64,000 nucleotides of DNA from Actinophytocola sp. (GTDB taxonomy: Bacteria; Actinomycetota; Actinomycetes; Mycobacteriales; Pseudonocardiaceae), in NCBI RefSeq assembly GCF_009379765.1, contig NZ_WHTD01000010.1:23121-87120 (forward strand), in the 5' to 3' direction. Each line of letters begins with the position of its first letter. The stretch's first letter is position 1. Both the position numbers and the translations under genes were made by a program. The notes under the pieces were generated by a model that was not told the origin of the DNA, did not search any database, and was given only the letters and a program-made list of their open reading frames with translations. Of the stretch, positions 1-7,975 are shown piece by piece.

Positions 1-236
1 ACGCGCTGGCGGTGCTGGCGCTCATCGTCGGCTACGTCGTCGGGATGCACCTCGTCGGCACGACGATCCCGACGTTCCTGTTCGCGGTGTTGCTGCTGCT
101 CTGGTTCAACCGTGGTCACCTCGTGGCCAACGTGGTGTTCTCCTGCGTGTTGACCATCGTCGTCTACCTGGCCTTCGACGTCTGGTTCCGGATCTCCCTG
201 CCCGAAGGCCTGTTCACCGTCGGCGGTCTGCCATGA
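1..236 (+). CDS. TctB family small membrane subunit of a TTT transporter (3' part, cut by window edge)
   Basis: The frame is already open at the first base (first whole codon at 3) and ends at TGA 234-236, leaving about 77 C-terminal residues. Two or three hydrophobic stretches are visible, with a polar turn at WFNRGHL and a C-terminal FRISLPEG segment, which is how the four-helix TctB subunit ends (compare LFEVALDVQLP in the TctB at 7454). TctB works with the large TctA channel and a periplasmic TctC binding protein in secondary uptake of carboxylates. A TctA gene follows 173 bp downstream on the same strand, which supports the call. The 5' half, and presumably its tctC, lie outside the window. 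Confidence 0.8.
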   Translation, partial: ALAVLALIVGYVVGMHLVGTTIPTFLFAVLLLLWFNRGHLVANVVFSCVLTIVVYLAFDVWFRISLPEGLFTVGGLP

Positions 237-408
237 CACCCCTTGTGCCAACCTCAGCCAGTCGAGCAACCGGGAACCCGCACGAACCACGTGCCTGCCA
301 ACCGCACCCAAGGGGAACGGGACGCAACCCAGCCACCAGTACGCGCCGAACCGGACGGCACCAACGCACGGTGACCACAACTGTTAATTCCGGGGAGGCG
401 GTCTAGTC

Positions 409-1992
409 ATGACCGTTCTCGACAACGTCCTCGGCGGGCTGCAGTCCGCGTTCTCCGCGCAGAACCTGCTGTTCCTGCTCATCGGGGTGGCGCTGGGCGT
501 CGTCGTGGGCATCCTGCCCGGCCTCGGGCCGACCGCGGGGATCGCGATCCTCATCCCGATGACCTTGGGCATGGACCCCACCGCGGCGGTCATCATGCTC
601 GCGGCCATCTACTACGGCGCGATGTACGGCGGGTCGATCACGGCGATCCTGATCAACCTGCCCGGCGAGTCGGCCTCGGTCGCGGCCACCTTCGACGGCT
701 ACCCGCTGGCCCGGCAGGGCCGCGCCGGGCCAGCGCTGGTGATGCAGGCCGTCGCCAACTTCGTCGGCGGCATCTCGGCGGTCATCCTGCTGTCCGTCCT
801 CATCGGACCGATCAGTGGCGTCGCGCGGTCGTTCGGGCCGAGCGAGCTCCTGCTGATCGTGCTGCTCGGCCTGGTCACGATCATCGCCGTGGTCGGCCAG
901 GACAAGGTCAAGGGCGCGATCTCGGCGCTGTTCGGGTTCAGCCTCGGCACGGTCGGGGTCGACCTCGCCAGCGGCGCGAGCCGGTTCACCTTCAACGAGC
1001 CGTCACTGATCAGCGGTGTCAGCTTCGTCGCCCTGGTCATCGGGCTGTTCGGCATCGCCGAGGTGCTGCACAACATCTCCGACGGCCAGCATCGGGTCAC
1101 CGGTGCGGTCATCGCGCCCTCGATGCGCAAGGACTTCCTCCCCTCCCGGCAGGACTGGCGGGAGAGCAGGTTCACCTTCCCCAGGGCCACCGGCGTCGGC
1201 TTCCTGGTCGGCCTGGTGCCGGGCGCCGGCGCCTCGGTCGCCTCCTTCATCGGGTACGCCCTGGAGAAGTCGGTGTCCAAGGTCAAGCACAAGTTCGGCA
1301 AGGGCGCGATGCCCGGACTGGTCGCGGTGGAGTCCTCCATCAGCGCCTCCTCGCCCGGTGCCATGGTTCCCATGCTGGCACTGGGAATTCCGGGCTCGGC
1401 GGCGACGGCGGTGCTGCTCGGGGCGTTCGTGCTGTGGGGCCTCACGCCCGGCCCGCAGCTGATGACCGAGCACCCCGACTTCGCCTGGGGCGTCATCGGA
1501 AGCCTCTATCTCGGCAACATCGCGCTGCTGGTGTTCTGCGTCGCGGCGATCCCGCTGTTCGTGCAAGTCCTGAAGGTGCCCTACGCCTACCTCATCCCGA
1601 GCATCATCGTGCTGTGCGTCATCGGCACCTACGCGGTCGGCGCCAGCTTCATCGACCTCGGCATCGTGATCGCGCTCGGCGTGGTCGGCACGTTGATGAA
1701 ACGCCACGGCTACTCACCGGCCGCGGCGGTGGTCGCGTTCGTGCTCGGGCCGCTCGCGGAGAACTCGCTGCGCCAGACGATGATCATCTCCAGCGAGGAC
1801 CCGACGTTCATCCTCGGCCGCCCGTACTCGATCGGTCTCGGCGTGCTGCTGCTGGCGATCCTTGCCGGCTCGGTGGCCATGCGCGTTCCCGCGGTCCGCG
1901 ACCGGGTCCGGCGCCGGCGGCCGGCACCGGACGACGGCGACTCGGGCGACTCGTCGAGAACCGGCTCGGACGGGGAGGGCGTTCGCCGATGA
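409..1992 (+). CDS. Tripartite tricarboxylate transporter permease, TctA family
   Basis: A 527-residue polytopic membrane protein, the usual TctA length. The N-terminal signature is complete: GILPGLGPTAGIAILIP, then GMDPTAAVIMLAAIYYG and MYGGSITAILINLPGE. The pseudo-repeat in the second half (LVGLVPGAGASVASFIGYALE, then LALGIPGSAATAVLLGAF) is also present. It should form the sodium- or proton-coupled channel with TctB and a TctC binding protein. The ATG is preceded by GGGGAGG about 10 bases upstream. The C-terminus is a charged tail rich in Arg, Asp and Ser that the other two TctA proteins here lack. The substrate cannot be read from sequence; the next genes suggest an aromatic or N-containing carboxylate. 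Confidence 0.95.
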   Translation: MTVLDNVLGGLQSAFSAQNLLFLLIGVALGVVVGILPGLGPTAGIAILIPMTLGMDPTAAVIMLAAIYYGAMYGGSITAILINLPGESASVAATFDGYPLARQGRAGPALVMQAVANFVGGISAVILLSVLIGPISGVARSFGPSELLLIVLLGLVTIIAVVGQDKVKGAISALFGFSLGTVGVDLASGASRFTFNEPSLISGVSFVALVIGLFGIAEVLHNISDGQHRVTGAVIAPSMRKDFLPSRQDWRESRFTFPRATGVGFLVGLVPGAGASVASFIGYALEKSVSKVKHKFGKGAMPGLVAVESSISASSPGAMVPMLALGIPGSAATAVLLGAFVLWGLTPGPQLMTEHPDFAWGVIGSLYLGNIALLVFCVAAIPLFVQVLKVPYAYLIPSIIVLCVIGTYAVGASFIDLGIVIALGVVGTLMKRHGYSPAAAVVAFVLGPLAENSLRQTMIISSEDPTFILGRPYSIGLGVLLLAILAGSVAMRVPAVRDRVRRRRPAPDDGDSGDSSRTGSDGEGVRR

Positions 1993-2060
1993 GGTCCGGT
2001 CCGCTGGTCGATCTGGTATGGGTAACCGACTCGGCACACGCAAGAACAGGATGGTGACCA

Positions 2061-2750
2061 ATGGCCGCCGGCAAGCGTCCGATCGCACTGACCAGGACCG
2101 TAGCGCCGATCCGCACGCAAGTCGCGGACCTGCTCCGGGCGATGATCGCCGACGGAACGTTCGCACCGGGTGAACGCCTGGTGGAGCGCGTGTTGTGCGA
2201 CATGATGGGCGCCAGCCGGTCCACCCTGCGCGAGGCGTTACGCGAGCTGGAGACCGACGGCCTCGTCACGGTCGTTCCCGGCCGGGGACCGGTGGTAGCG
2301 GAGGTGGACGAGAAGGGCATCCGCGACCTCTACGCCGTCCGGGAGTCGTTGGAGCAGCTGGCGATCACGCTGTTCCTGCAGAACGTGACCGACGAGGCGA
2401 TGGCCGCGCTGGAAGGCGCCTTCGGCCTGCTCGAGGCGGCCTACCACGCCGGCGACATCAACCGGATCATGCGGGAGAAGCAGACCTTCTACCGCGCCCT
2501 GTTCGCCACCGCGGACAACGCGGTCATCGGCGACGTGGCGGACAAGCTCTACGCCCGCACGACGAGCGTGCGGCTCCTCTCCTATGCGCGCGAGGGCCGC
2601 CTGGCCGAGGGCCTTCGGGAGCTGGAGCTGGTGATGGCGGCGATCCGGAGCTCGGACGCGGCCGCCGCGCGGGAGGCGTACGCCACGCACATGGCGAACG
2701 CGATGAACGCCGCGGTCGCCTCCCTCCAGGACAAGCAGCCCAGCTCCTAG
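2061..2750 (+). CDS. GntR-family transcriptional regulator with FCD ligand-binding domain
   Basis: 229 residues. The N-terminal 75 residues are a winged helix of the GntR type (LVERVLCDMMGASRSTLREA, then LETDGLVTVVPGRGPVV). The rest is an all-helical FCD effector domain beginning IRDLYAVRESLEQLAI. FCD regulators usually repress catabolic operons and are released by a carboxylate ligand. The gene sits 68 bp after tctA and 18 bp before the EthD-like gene, so it is probably co-transcribed and could control this block and the dyad sites further right. A second GntR gene at 21750 is a fragment, so this is the only intact GntR in the window. The region just upstream holds an imperfect GGT/ACC dyad (about 2010-2022), a weak candidate autoregulatory site. 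Confidence 0.92.
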   Translation: MAAGKRPIALTRTVAPIRTQVADLLRAMIADGTFAPGERLVERVLCDMMGASRSTLREALRELETDGLVTVVPGRGPVVAEVDEKGIRDLYAVRESLEQLAITLFLQNVTDEAMAALEGAFGLLEAAYHAGDINRIMREKQTFYRALFATADNAVIGDVADKLYARTTSVRLLSYAREGRLAEGLRELELVMAAIRSSDAAAAREAYATHMANAMNAAVASLQDKQPSS

Positions 2751-2768
2751 CAAGAAAGGACCTCACCC

Positions 2769-3443
2769 GTGGCAACGTCCCCCTCGGCCCTGCTGTTCTC
2801 CCAGATGACCCCGCCCGCCGCGCTGGAGCCGGAGTTCAACGCCTGGTACGACGAGGAACACGTGCCGGCACGGCTGGCCCTGCCTGGGTTCCGGTCCGCG
2901 CGGCGCTATCGGTCCACCGAGGGGACCGGCGAGTACGTCGCCGTCTACCACGTCGACGAGTTGGCCGCCTTCGACACCGACGGCTATCGGCGGCTGCGCG
3001 CGGCGCCGTCCGCCCGCACCACGGCGATGCTCGACGCGGTCAGCGGCTTCACCCGGTTCACCTGCACCGTGGACACCGAGGTCGGCACCATGCCGGACAC
3101 CGCGTACCTCTATGTCGTCGCCTTCGCCGTGCCGGCCGACCGGGTGGCCGCCTACGACGCGTGGTACGAGCAGGAGCACACCGAGATGCTCATGGCCGCC
3201 GACGGCTGGACCGGGGTGCGCCGCCTCGTGGTCGTCGACGCCGCCGGAGGTCCGTGGACGCACCTGACGTTCCACCATCTGTCCACATTGGACGCGCTCG
3301 ACTCGCCGGAACGGGGGGCCGCCCGCGCGGCACCGATGCGGGCGAAGCTCGTCGAGGAGCCATGGTTCAGCCGCTCGCGCCGATCGATCTACGCGCCGCT
3401 ACCCGTCACCACCGTACCGAGCAACGAAAGTGGGCCAGCATGA
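2769..3443 (+). CDS. EthD/DUF4286-like dimeric alpha-beta barrel protein, internally duplicated
   Basis: A 224-residue soluble protein with a GTG start at 2769, behind a GAAAGGA Shine-Dalgarno. It contains two copies of a ferredoxin-like module: the first carries FNAWYDEEHVPARLALPG, the second YDAWYEQEHTEMLMAADG. The NxWYDxEHxP signature is typical of EthD and DUF4286-type proteins, small barrels found beside degradation genes and often of unproven catalytic role. It ends in TGA that overlaps the ATG of the mini-ORF repeat at 3440, directly ahead of the flavin monooxygenase. A role in the same pathway (handling a monooxygenase product) is inference from position only. Confidence 0.75.
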   Translation: MATSPSALLFSQMTPPAALEPEFNAWYDEEHVPARLALPGFRSARRYRSTEGTGEYVAVYHVDELAAFDTDGYRRLRAAPSARTTAMLDAVSGFTRFTCTVDTEVGTMPDTAYLYVVAFAVPADRVAAYDAWYEQEHTEMLMAADGWTGVRRLVVVDAAGGPWTHLTFHHLSTLDALDSPERGAARAAPMRAKLVEEPWFSRSRRSIYAPLPVTTVPSNESGPA

Positions 3444-3574
3444 GCGAGCTTGCGAGCGAATCAGTGTCACAGGGCGACCGCGAGCCTGCGAGGGGGAGTC
3501 ATGAGCGAGCTTGCGAGCGAATCAATGTCACAGGGCGACCGCGAGCGGCTCGACCGAGCCTGCGAGGGGGAGTC
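3440..3574 (+). repeat. Two tandem copies of a mini-ORF leader repeat, between two coupled genes
   Basis: Copy 1 (3440-3500, 61 bp) and copy 2 (3501-3574, 74 bp) are nearly identical; copy 1 lacks 13 bp after CGACCGCGAG. Each begins ATGAGCGAGCTTGCGAGCGA and ends with GAGGGGGAGTC directly before the next ATGA. The first ATG overlaps the TGA of the upstream gene and the last TGA overlaps the ATG of the monooxygenase. A diverged version is found at 24705-24857. The unit looks like a mobile or duplicated translational-coupling cassette. Confidence 0.85.
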
Positions 3575-3578
3575 ATGA
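3501..3578 (+). CDS. 25-codon mini-ORF (leader peptide), stop overlaps next start
   Basis: Translation from the ATG of repeat copy 2 gives a 25-residue Ser/Glu/Arg-rich peptide (begins MSELASES, contains QGDRERLDRA, ends CEGES). Its TGA overlaps the monooxygenase ATG as ATGA, and GAGGGGGAG, just upstream, can serve as the Shine-Dalgarno. Translation of the peptide would deliver ribosomes to the next gene. Because copies 1 and 2 together are 135 bp, translation from the first ATG (3440) instead runs in frame into the monooxygenase and would add 45 residues. Which start is used cannot be decided from sequence. I rank the mini-ORF reading first because the locus at 24705 keeps the same architecture. 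Confidence 0.45.
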   Translation: MSELASESMSQGDRERLDRACEGES

Positions 3579-4834
3579 GCAAGGACACGGACGTGGTGAT
3601 CATCGGGGCCGGAGCGGCCGGGCTCGTGCTCGCCCTGAGCCTGCACGAGATCGGCGTGGCGTGCCGGGTGTACGAGGCGGTGCCCGAGCTCGAACCCCTC
3701 GGGGTCGGGATCAACCTGCTTCCGCACGCGGTCCGCGAGCTGGACCAGCTCGGGCTGGTGGACGCGCTGGACGCCTGCGCGGTACGCACCAAGGACGCCT
3801 CGTACTTCACCCGGTTCGGCCAGCACATCTTCACCGAGCTCGCCGGCGAGAGCGCCGGGTATCCCTGGCCGCAGTTCTCCATCCACCGCGGCGACATGCA
3901 GGGCGCGTTCCTCGACGCGGTGCTCGAGCGGCTCGGCCGCGACAGCGTGGCCACCGGGCACCGGTGCGTGCGCGTCGAGCAGGACGAGTCGACGGCGACC
4001 GCCCACTTCGAAGACCCGGACGGCGCGCCGCTTCCGCCGGTCACCGGGTCGGTCGTGGTCGCCTGCGACGGCATCCACTCCGCGGTCCGCAAGCAGTTCC
4101 ACCCTGGCGAGGGCGAGCCGGTCTACTCGGGACTGACCAGCTACCGCGCCGCCGTGCCGTTCCCGCCGTTCCTCAGCGGTGCCAACACCGCCCGGGTCGG
4201 CTGGATGGACGTCGGCAAGCTCATCATCTACCCGATCCGCGACAACATCGACGACGCCGGTCGCCAGCTGGTCAACTTCGTGGTCACGTTGAAGCGCCCG
4301 CACCCCAACTCCTACAGCTGGACCCGGGAAGCGGAGCCGGCGGACTACTTCCCCCCGTTCGCCGACTGGCATTTCGACTGGCTGGACGTGCCGGAGCTGC
4401 TCCGCTCCGCCAACCCGGTCATGGTGTTCCCGATGGTCGACCGCGATCCGTTGCCCCGCTGGAGCTACCAGCGGGCCACCCTGATGGGCGACGCCGCACA
4501 CCCGATGACCCCGCGCGGATCCAACGGCGCCGGCCAGGCCATCCTGGACGCACGATTCCTCACCGGCTGCCTCAAGCGTCGCGGTGTCGGTCCCGATGCC
4601 CTCGCCGAATACGAAGCCACCCGCCTGCCGGCCACGGCGAAGGTGGTGGCGATGAACCGCACCAACCCGCCCGACGCCATTCTGCGCGAGGTCTACGAGC
4701 GCAGCGGCGACCGTCCGTTCGACGACATCAACGACGTCATCCCGGAGGCGGAGCTGCGGCAGATCATCCAGCATTACCGGGAGGTGGCCGGGTTTGACGT
4801 CGAACAGCTCAAGGCACGACCGTCGTTCGTCTGA
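3575..4834 (+). CDS. FAD-dependent monooxygenase, PhzS/salicylate-hydroxylase type
   Basis: 419 residues. The Rossmann FAD motif VVIIGAGAAG is at residues 8-16, a DG motif (VVACDGIHSAVRKQF) sits mid-protein, and the second FAD motif MGDAAHPMTPRGSNGAGQAI is near residue 305. This is a single-component group A flavoprotein monooxygenase, which uses NAD(P)H and O2 to hydroxylate an aromatic or heteroaromatic ring. The fold and motifs resemble phenazine-carboxylate and salicylate hydroxylases. The start at ATG 3575 is chosen because the Rossmann motif begins within ten codons and a strong GGGGGAG precedes it; in-frame codons continue upstream through the repeat. It is followed after 19 bp by the amino-acid-synthesis-family gene. 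Confidence 0.92.
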   Translation: MSKDTDVVIIGAGAAGLVLALSLHEIGVACRVYEAVPELEPLGVGINLLPHAVRELDQLGLVDALDACAVRTKDASYFTRFGQHIFTELAGESAGYPWPQFSIHRGDMQGAFLDAVLERLGRDSVATGHRCVRVEQDESTATAHFEDPDGAPLPPVTGSVVVACDGIHSAVRKQFHPGEGEPVYSGLTSYRAAVPFPPFLSGANTARVGWMDVGKLIIYPIRDNIDDAGRQLVNFVVTLKRPHPNSYSWTREAEPADYFPPFADWHFDWLDVPELLRSANPVMVFPMVDRDPLPRWSYQRATLMGDAAHPMTPRGSNGAGQAILDARFLTGCLKRRGVGPDALAEYEATRLPATAKVVAMNRTNPPDAILREVYERSGDRPFDDINDVIPEAELRQIIQHYREVAGFDVEQLKARPSFV

Positions 4835-4853
4835 CCAGGAGCTCGGGTACGCC

Positions 4854-5435
4854 GTGCGAAAGTGGGTCGGCCACGTCGAGGAGATCGAGCACGACGGCGG
4901 CCCGCGCCCGCACGAGCCGATGCGCAGGGCGGTCGCGGCAGTGGTGATCGCCAACCCGCTCGCCGGCCGGTACGTCGAGGACCTGGGAACGCTCGTCGAG
5001 CCGAGTGGCCAGCTTGGCGAGGAACTTGGCCGCCGGGCACTGGCACTGCTCGACGGGCGCCCGGTCGAGGGCTACGGCAAGGCGGGCATGTGCGGGGTGC
5101 ACGGCGAGCAGGAGCACGTCGCGGCCTGCCTGACCACCACCTTCGGCGACGGGTTCCGCCGCGGCGTCGGCGGCGGCCGCGCCTGGCTCGCGTCCACGAA
5201 GAAGGTCGGCGGCCCGGGAGAGAGCCTGGACATCCCCCTCGCCTACCGCCACCACCTGTACGTGCGCTCCCACTACGACACCGCGACCCTGCGGGTGGTC
5301 GACGCGCCCCGACCGGACGAGCTGCTCCTCGCGGTGGCGGTGACCAGCGGGGGCCGGGTACACGCCCGGGTCGGCGGCCTCACCCGCACCGAAGCCGACA
5401 CGCGGGCCGACCCGAACCAGAGGATGCGCGGCTGA
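4854..5435 (+). CDS. Amino acid synthesis family protein (DUF1185-like)
   Basis: 193 residues from a GTG at 4854, with AGGAG about a dozen bases upstream; an in-frame ATG at 4794 lies inside the monooxygenase and is less likely. The sequence has the family pattern: HDGGPRPHEPMRRAVAAVVI, NPLAGRYVEDL, a GYGKAGMCGVHGEQEHVAA stretch and a terminal VRSHYDTATLRVVDAPRPDE. Members are small barrel proteins often found beside TTT transporters and aromatic or amino-acid degradation genes, and their biochemical role is not settled. The family name does not prove a biosynthetic function. Its position makes it the last gene of the 2061-5435 operon. Confidence 0.85.
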   Translation: MRKWVGHVEEIEHDGGPRPHEPMRRAVAAVVIANPLAGRYVEDLGTLVEPSGQLGEELGRRALALLDGRPVEGYGKAGMCGVHGEQEHVAACLTTTFGDGFRRGVGGGRAWLASTKKVGGPGESLDIPLAYRHHLYVRSHYDTATLRVVDAPRPDELLLAVAVTSGGRVHARVGGLTRTEADTRADPNQRMRG

Positions 5436-5474
5436 CCCGGTCGCGCGAACCACGTCCTGCCGCTCGCACACCGC

Positions 5475-5600
5475 TTACCTCGCGACCCCGCCGCCACCAG
5501 CTCGTCCACCTGCGCCGGGGTGAGGCCGAGCTCGGCCAGGATCTGCGCGGAGTCCCTCGCCGACCACCGCGGCCGGGCGGCGTCGAGCAGTCCTGGCACG
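5475..5600 (-). pseudogene. C-terminal relic of a CaiB/BaiF family III CoA-transferase
   Basis: On the minus strand, about 36 residues (RPRWSARDSAQILAELGLT, then PAQVDELVAAG) match the characteristic tail of class III CoA-transferases, where a loop is followed by ELGL and an LxxAG end. The expected terminal VAR plus stop (TAA at 5475-5477) is in another frame, reachable by adding one G to the GGGG run near 5488. No other part of the enzyme is present. The relic is joined directly to the truncated epimerase, so a deletion removed most of both genes. Confidence 0.55.
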
Positions 5601-6024
5601 CCTTGGCCATCCGGTAGCCGAAGGTGTTGCGTTCCTCGTCGGCCTCCAGGATCTGCTGCTCCTCGGTGATCACCGCCGGCCGGCCGAGCTCGCCCCAGAC
5701 GTCGGCGTCCCGCGCGGCGAGCTGGCCGGTCGAGCCGCCGATGCCGATCACGTGGCCGGCCCGGCCGGCGAAGTGGGCGATCAGGTACCGCAGCCGGCCG
5801 TACTGCGCGATCACCACGTCGTACTCCGCGGTGCCGAGGGCCGAGGAGATGGTCTCCGGGAAGTGCGGGTCGCCGTGGATGTGCCGGACGTCGCCGGTGA
5901 AGTCCACCTCGTGGAATCCACTGTGGAAGGTCGTGACGTCGTAGCCCCGGGCGCAGAGCCCGTTCACCACGTCCGGTCCGGTCGGTCCGGTGCCACCCAC
6001 CACCAGTGCGGTTTCATGCCCCAC
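5591..6024 (-). pseudogene. NAD-dependent epimerase/dehydratase, truncated N-terminal part
   Basis: A GTG at 6024 opens a frame with a Rossmann NAD-binding start (TALVVGGTGPTGPDVVNGL), a conserved YDVVIAQYGRLRYL segment and GHVIGIGGSTGQLA. This is the extended SDR fold typical of NAD-dependent epimerases. Homology stops after about 145 residues (NTFGYRMAKA), where a full-length protein would continue for another 150 or so. The frame then runs out of register into the CoA-transferase tail. I read it as the 5' half of a gene whose 3' half was deleted. It overlaps the end of the permease relic by about 11 bp, suggesting the two were once co-transcribed. Confidence 0.65.
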
Positions 6025-6290
6025 TCCTCCTTGCCGGTCGGCGCGCGGCGTTCGCCCTTCGCAACCGTGGCTTGCCGAGCCAGACCATGATCATCACGAT
6101 CGGCGCGGTGATCGCGGTCATGACGAGCGCGAGCGCCGCCACTCGGTTGAAGATCCCCTGGTCCCACCCGTCGAGCAGGACGAAGCCGATCACCGGGGTG
6201 CGTCCGGTGGCGAGCGGTACCGCCACCGGCAGGTCGCCGAGGACCCGGACGAACACGAGTGCCCACGCGGCGAACAGCGGGCCGGAATCT
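6014..6290 (-). pseudogene. C-terminal fragment of an iron/thiamine-type ABC transporter permease
   Basis: The minus-strand frame reads from SGPLFAAWALVFVRVLGDLP through VAVPLATGRTPVIGFVLLDG to a final membrane helix (VMTAITAPIVMIMVWLG) and a basic tail. This is the ending of AfuB/ThiP-like permeases, where RVLGDLPV is followed by an LLxxG and a WD/WE segment. A stop codon sits in frame just upstream and no other part of the gene is present, so it cannot be functional. The fragment lies between the epimerase relic and the tctC promoter. Confidence 0.5.
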
Positions 6291-6387
6291 GGCGGTCAAC
6301 GCCGGGGTCCGCTGATCAGCAGCCAGCCAGCCTGCCGCACAGCACCTTGACTGCTGCGCGCGACCTGCGGTAGCGTCCGCTATCTAA

Positions 6388-6397
6388 TATATCCTAT
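6388..6397. promoter_or_regulatory. A+T-rich dyad site A, upstream of tctC
   Basis: TATATCCTAT inside the A+T-rich stretch 6381-6397, 17 bp before the tctC ATG at 6415. It fits the TATA-N-N-ATA pattern shared with six other sites in the window, but with a T where the others have A at position 7, making it the weakest match. The position would block the ribosome-binding or promoter region of this transporter operon. Confidence 0.4.
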
Positions 6398-6414
6398 GGG
6401 ATGCGGGTCCGAAG

Positions 6415-7425
6415 ATGCACCCTGTGCAACGTGGTACTTCCCGGCGCTCGACTGGAGTCCTCGCCCTGCTGGCCGTGCTGGCGCTCGGCGCCTCAGCCTG
6501 CAGCGAAGGATCGACGGCGTCTGGTTCCGACGATGACGGTTATCCGCAGAAGCCGATCGACATCGTGATTCCGTACGATCCAGGCGGAGGTGTGGACACC
6601 ACGGCACGCCGGGTCATCGAGACCATCGGCAAGTACGTGGACGCTCCCGTTCGCGCCGTCTCCCGCCCGGGCGGCGGTGGGACCGTCGGAACCCAGCAGG
6701 TCAAGCAGGCCAAACCGGACGGGTACGAGCTGCTCATGGCGTCCAGTGGCGCGGTCGTCACGCCGCCCCTGACGCAGGACGTCGGTTACCAGGCGTCCGA
6801 CTTCACGCCGATCGCGCAGGTGGCCGATGTCTCCTACGTCCTCGTGGTTCGGCCGGACTCGCCGTACAAGTCCTTCGACGAGATCGTCGAGTACTCCAAG
6901 TCCCATCCCGGCGAGATCACCTACGGCACGTCCGGGCCGGGAAGCACCGGCCATCTCATCGTGTCCGCGCTGACGGACGAACTCGGCGTCGAGTGGAAGC
7001 ATGTGCCCTTCGATGGCGGAGCCTCGGCGGTCGCGGCCGCGCTCGGTGGACACATCGAGGTGGCGGTGCCGGGGTTGGCCTCCACGACCGGGCAGCTCGC
7101 GCAGGGCGTGGTCCGTGGGTTGGTGAGCACCGGTACCGAGAGTCCAGAACAGTTCCCGGAGCTGCCGACGCTCGAGAGCCTTGGCCACCACGTGGCATTC
7201 CGGGCCGCCTGGATCGGGCTACTGGCACCGCCCAAGACACCCGACAACGTCGTCAAGTACCTCGAAGCCGCGCTGAAGAAGGTCGTGGCGGACCCCGAGT
7301 TCGTCGAGGCGCACAAGAAGGAAAGCGGCGAGCCGCCACAGTTCCTCGGGTCTGCCGACTTCGGCAAGCGTATTCAGGACGAGACCGCGGTGCTGAAGAA
7401 GATCGTGGACAAGGGCGGCTTGTAG
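6415..7425 (+). CDS. TTT transporter substrate-binding lipoprotein, TctC/Bug family
   Basis: 336 residues with a lipoprotein signal: a basic start, a hydrophobic core and a lipobox ending LGASAC (Cys29). The mature part has the Bug-family signatures YPQKPIDIVIPYDPGGGVDT near residue 45, then GSTGHLIVSALTDELG and WKHVPFDGGASAVAAALGGH. These form the two-lobed pocket that binds a carboxylate head group. It should deliver substrate to the TctB-TctA pair encoded directly downstream (29 bp and 15 bp gaps). The dyad in front of it suggests regulated expression of the transporter operon. Confidence 0.95.
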   Translation: MHPVQRGTSRRSTGVLALLAVLALGASACSEGSTASGSDDDGYPQKPIDIVIPYDPGGGVDTTARRVIETIGKYVDAPVRAVSRPGGGGTVGTQQVKQAKPDGYELLMASSGAVVTPPLTQDVGYQASDFTPIAQVADVSYVLVVRPDSPYKSFDEIVEYSKSHPGEITYGTSGPGSTGHLIVSALTDELGVEWKHVPFDGGASAVAAALGGHIEVAVPGLASTTGQLAQGVVRGLVSTGTESPEQFPELPTLESLGHHVAFRAAWIGLLAPPKTPDNVVKYLEAALKKVVADPEFVEAHKKESGEPPQFLGSADFGKRIQDETAVLKKIVDKGGL

Positions 7426-7453
7426 GCCGGCGGCTCGAGAGGAGCTAGTTGGC

Positions 7454-7960
7454 ATGAATCCGGATCCTCAACCCGGCGAGCCCGACGCTCGCACCGACGA
7501 GGACGGCGGCGAGCAACGGCATTCCTACGGGCACCTCATCGTGCCGATGCTGTTGACCGCCGCGGGCACCTTCCTCATCGTCGAGTCGGTGCACAGCCTG
7601 CCCTACCGCACGACCGAAGGACAGCCAGGTCCGGGGTTCCTCCCGATCTGGCTGGGCGGAGTGTTGATCGGCATCTCGGGTTTGATCGTTTTCCAGGACC
7701 GGCGGTCGCTCCGCGGCGACACCGCGTCGCCCGCGGCGAACCCGGCACGCTGGAAGATCGTGAAGTTTCTCGCGGTCATGGCGGCGGGCATCCTCGCCAT
7801 CCAGTTCGCCGGAGCACTGGTCGGCATCGCACTCCTCATCGTCGCCGAGTTGTGGTGGGTCGAAGATCAGCCCTTCTGGCGCTCGGTGGCGGTCGCGGTA
7901 CTGATCTCCGCCGCCACGTACGCGTTGTTCGAAGTCGCCCTCGACGTGCAGCTCCCGTGA
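7454..7960 (+). CDS. TTT transporter small membrane subunit, TctB family
   Basis: 168 residues with four predicted transmembrane helices (around 25-45, 60-80, 100-118 and 120-150) and a short hydrophilic N-terminus. The pattern of an early PGPGFLPIWLGGVLIGISGL loop followed by two closely paired helices is typical of TctB. A GAGAGGAG ribosome site lies 10 bases before the ATG. It lies between tctC and tctA, so this is a complete TTT system. Confidence 0.88.
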   Translation: MNPDPQPGEPDARTDEDGGEQRHSYGHLIVPMLLTAAGTFLIVESVHSLPYRTTEGQPGPGFLPIWLGGVLIGISGLIVFQDRRSLRGDTASPAANPARWKIVKFLAVMAAGILAIQFAGALVGIALLIVAELWWVEDQPFWRSVAVAVLISAATYALFEVALDVQLP

Positions 7961-7975
7961 CCGGCGAAGGTTGAC

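Noticed and set aside
2195..3574. Monooxygenase starting far upstream in the same open frame
   Set aside because: That frame overlaps the GntR and EthD-like genes; the Rossmann motif begins ten codons after ATG 3575.
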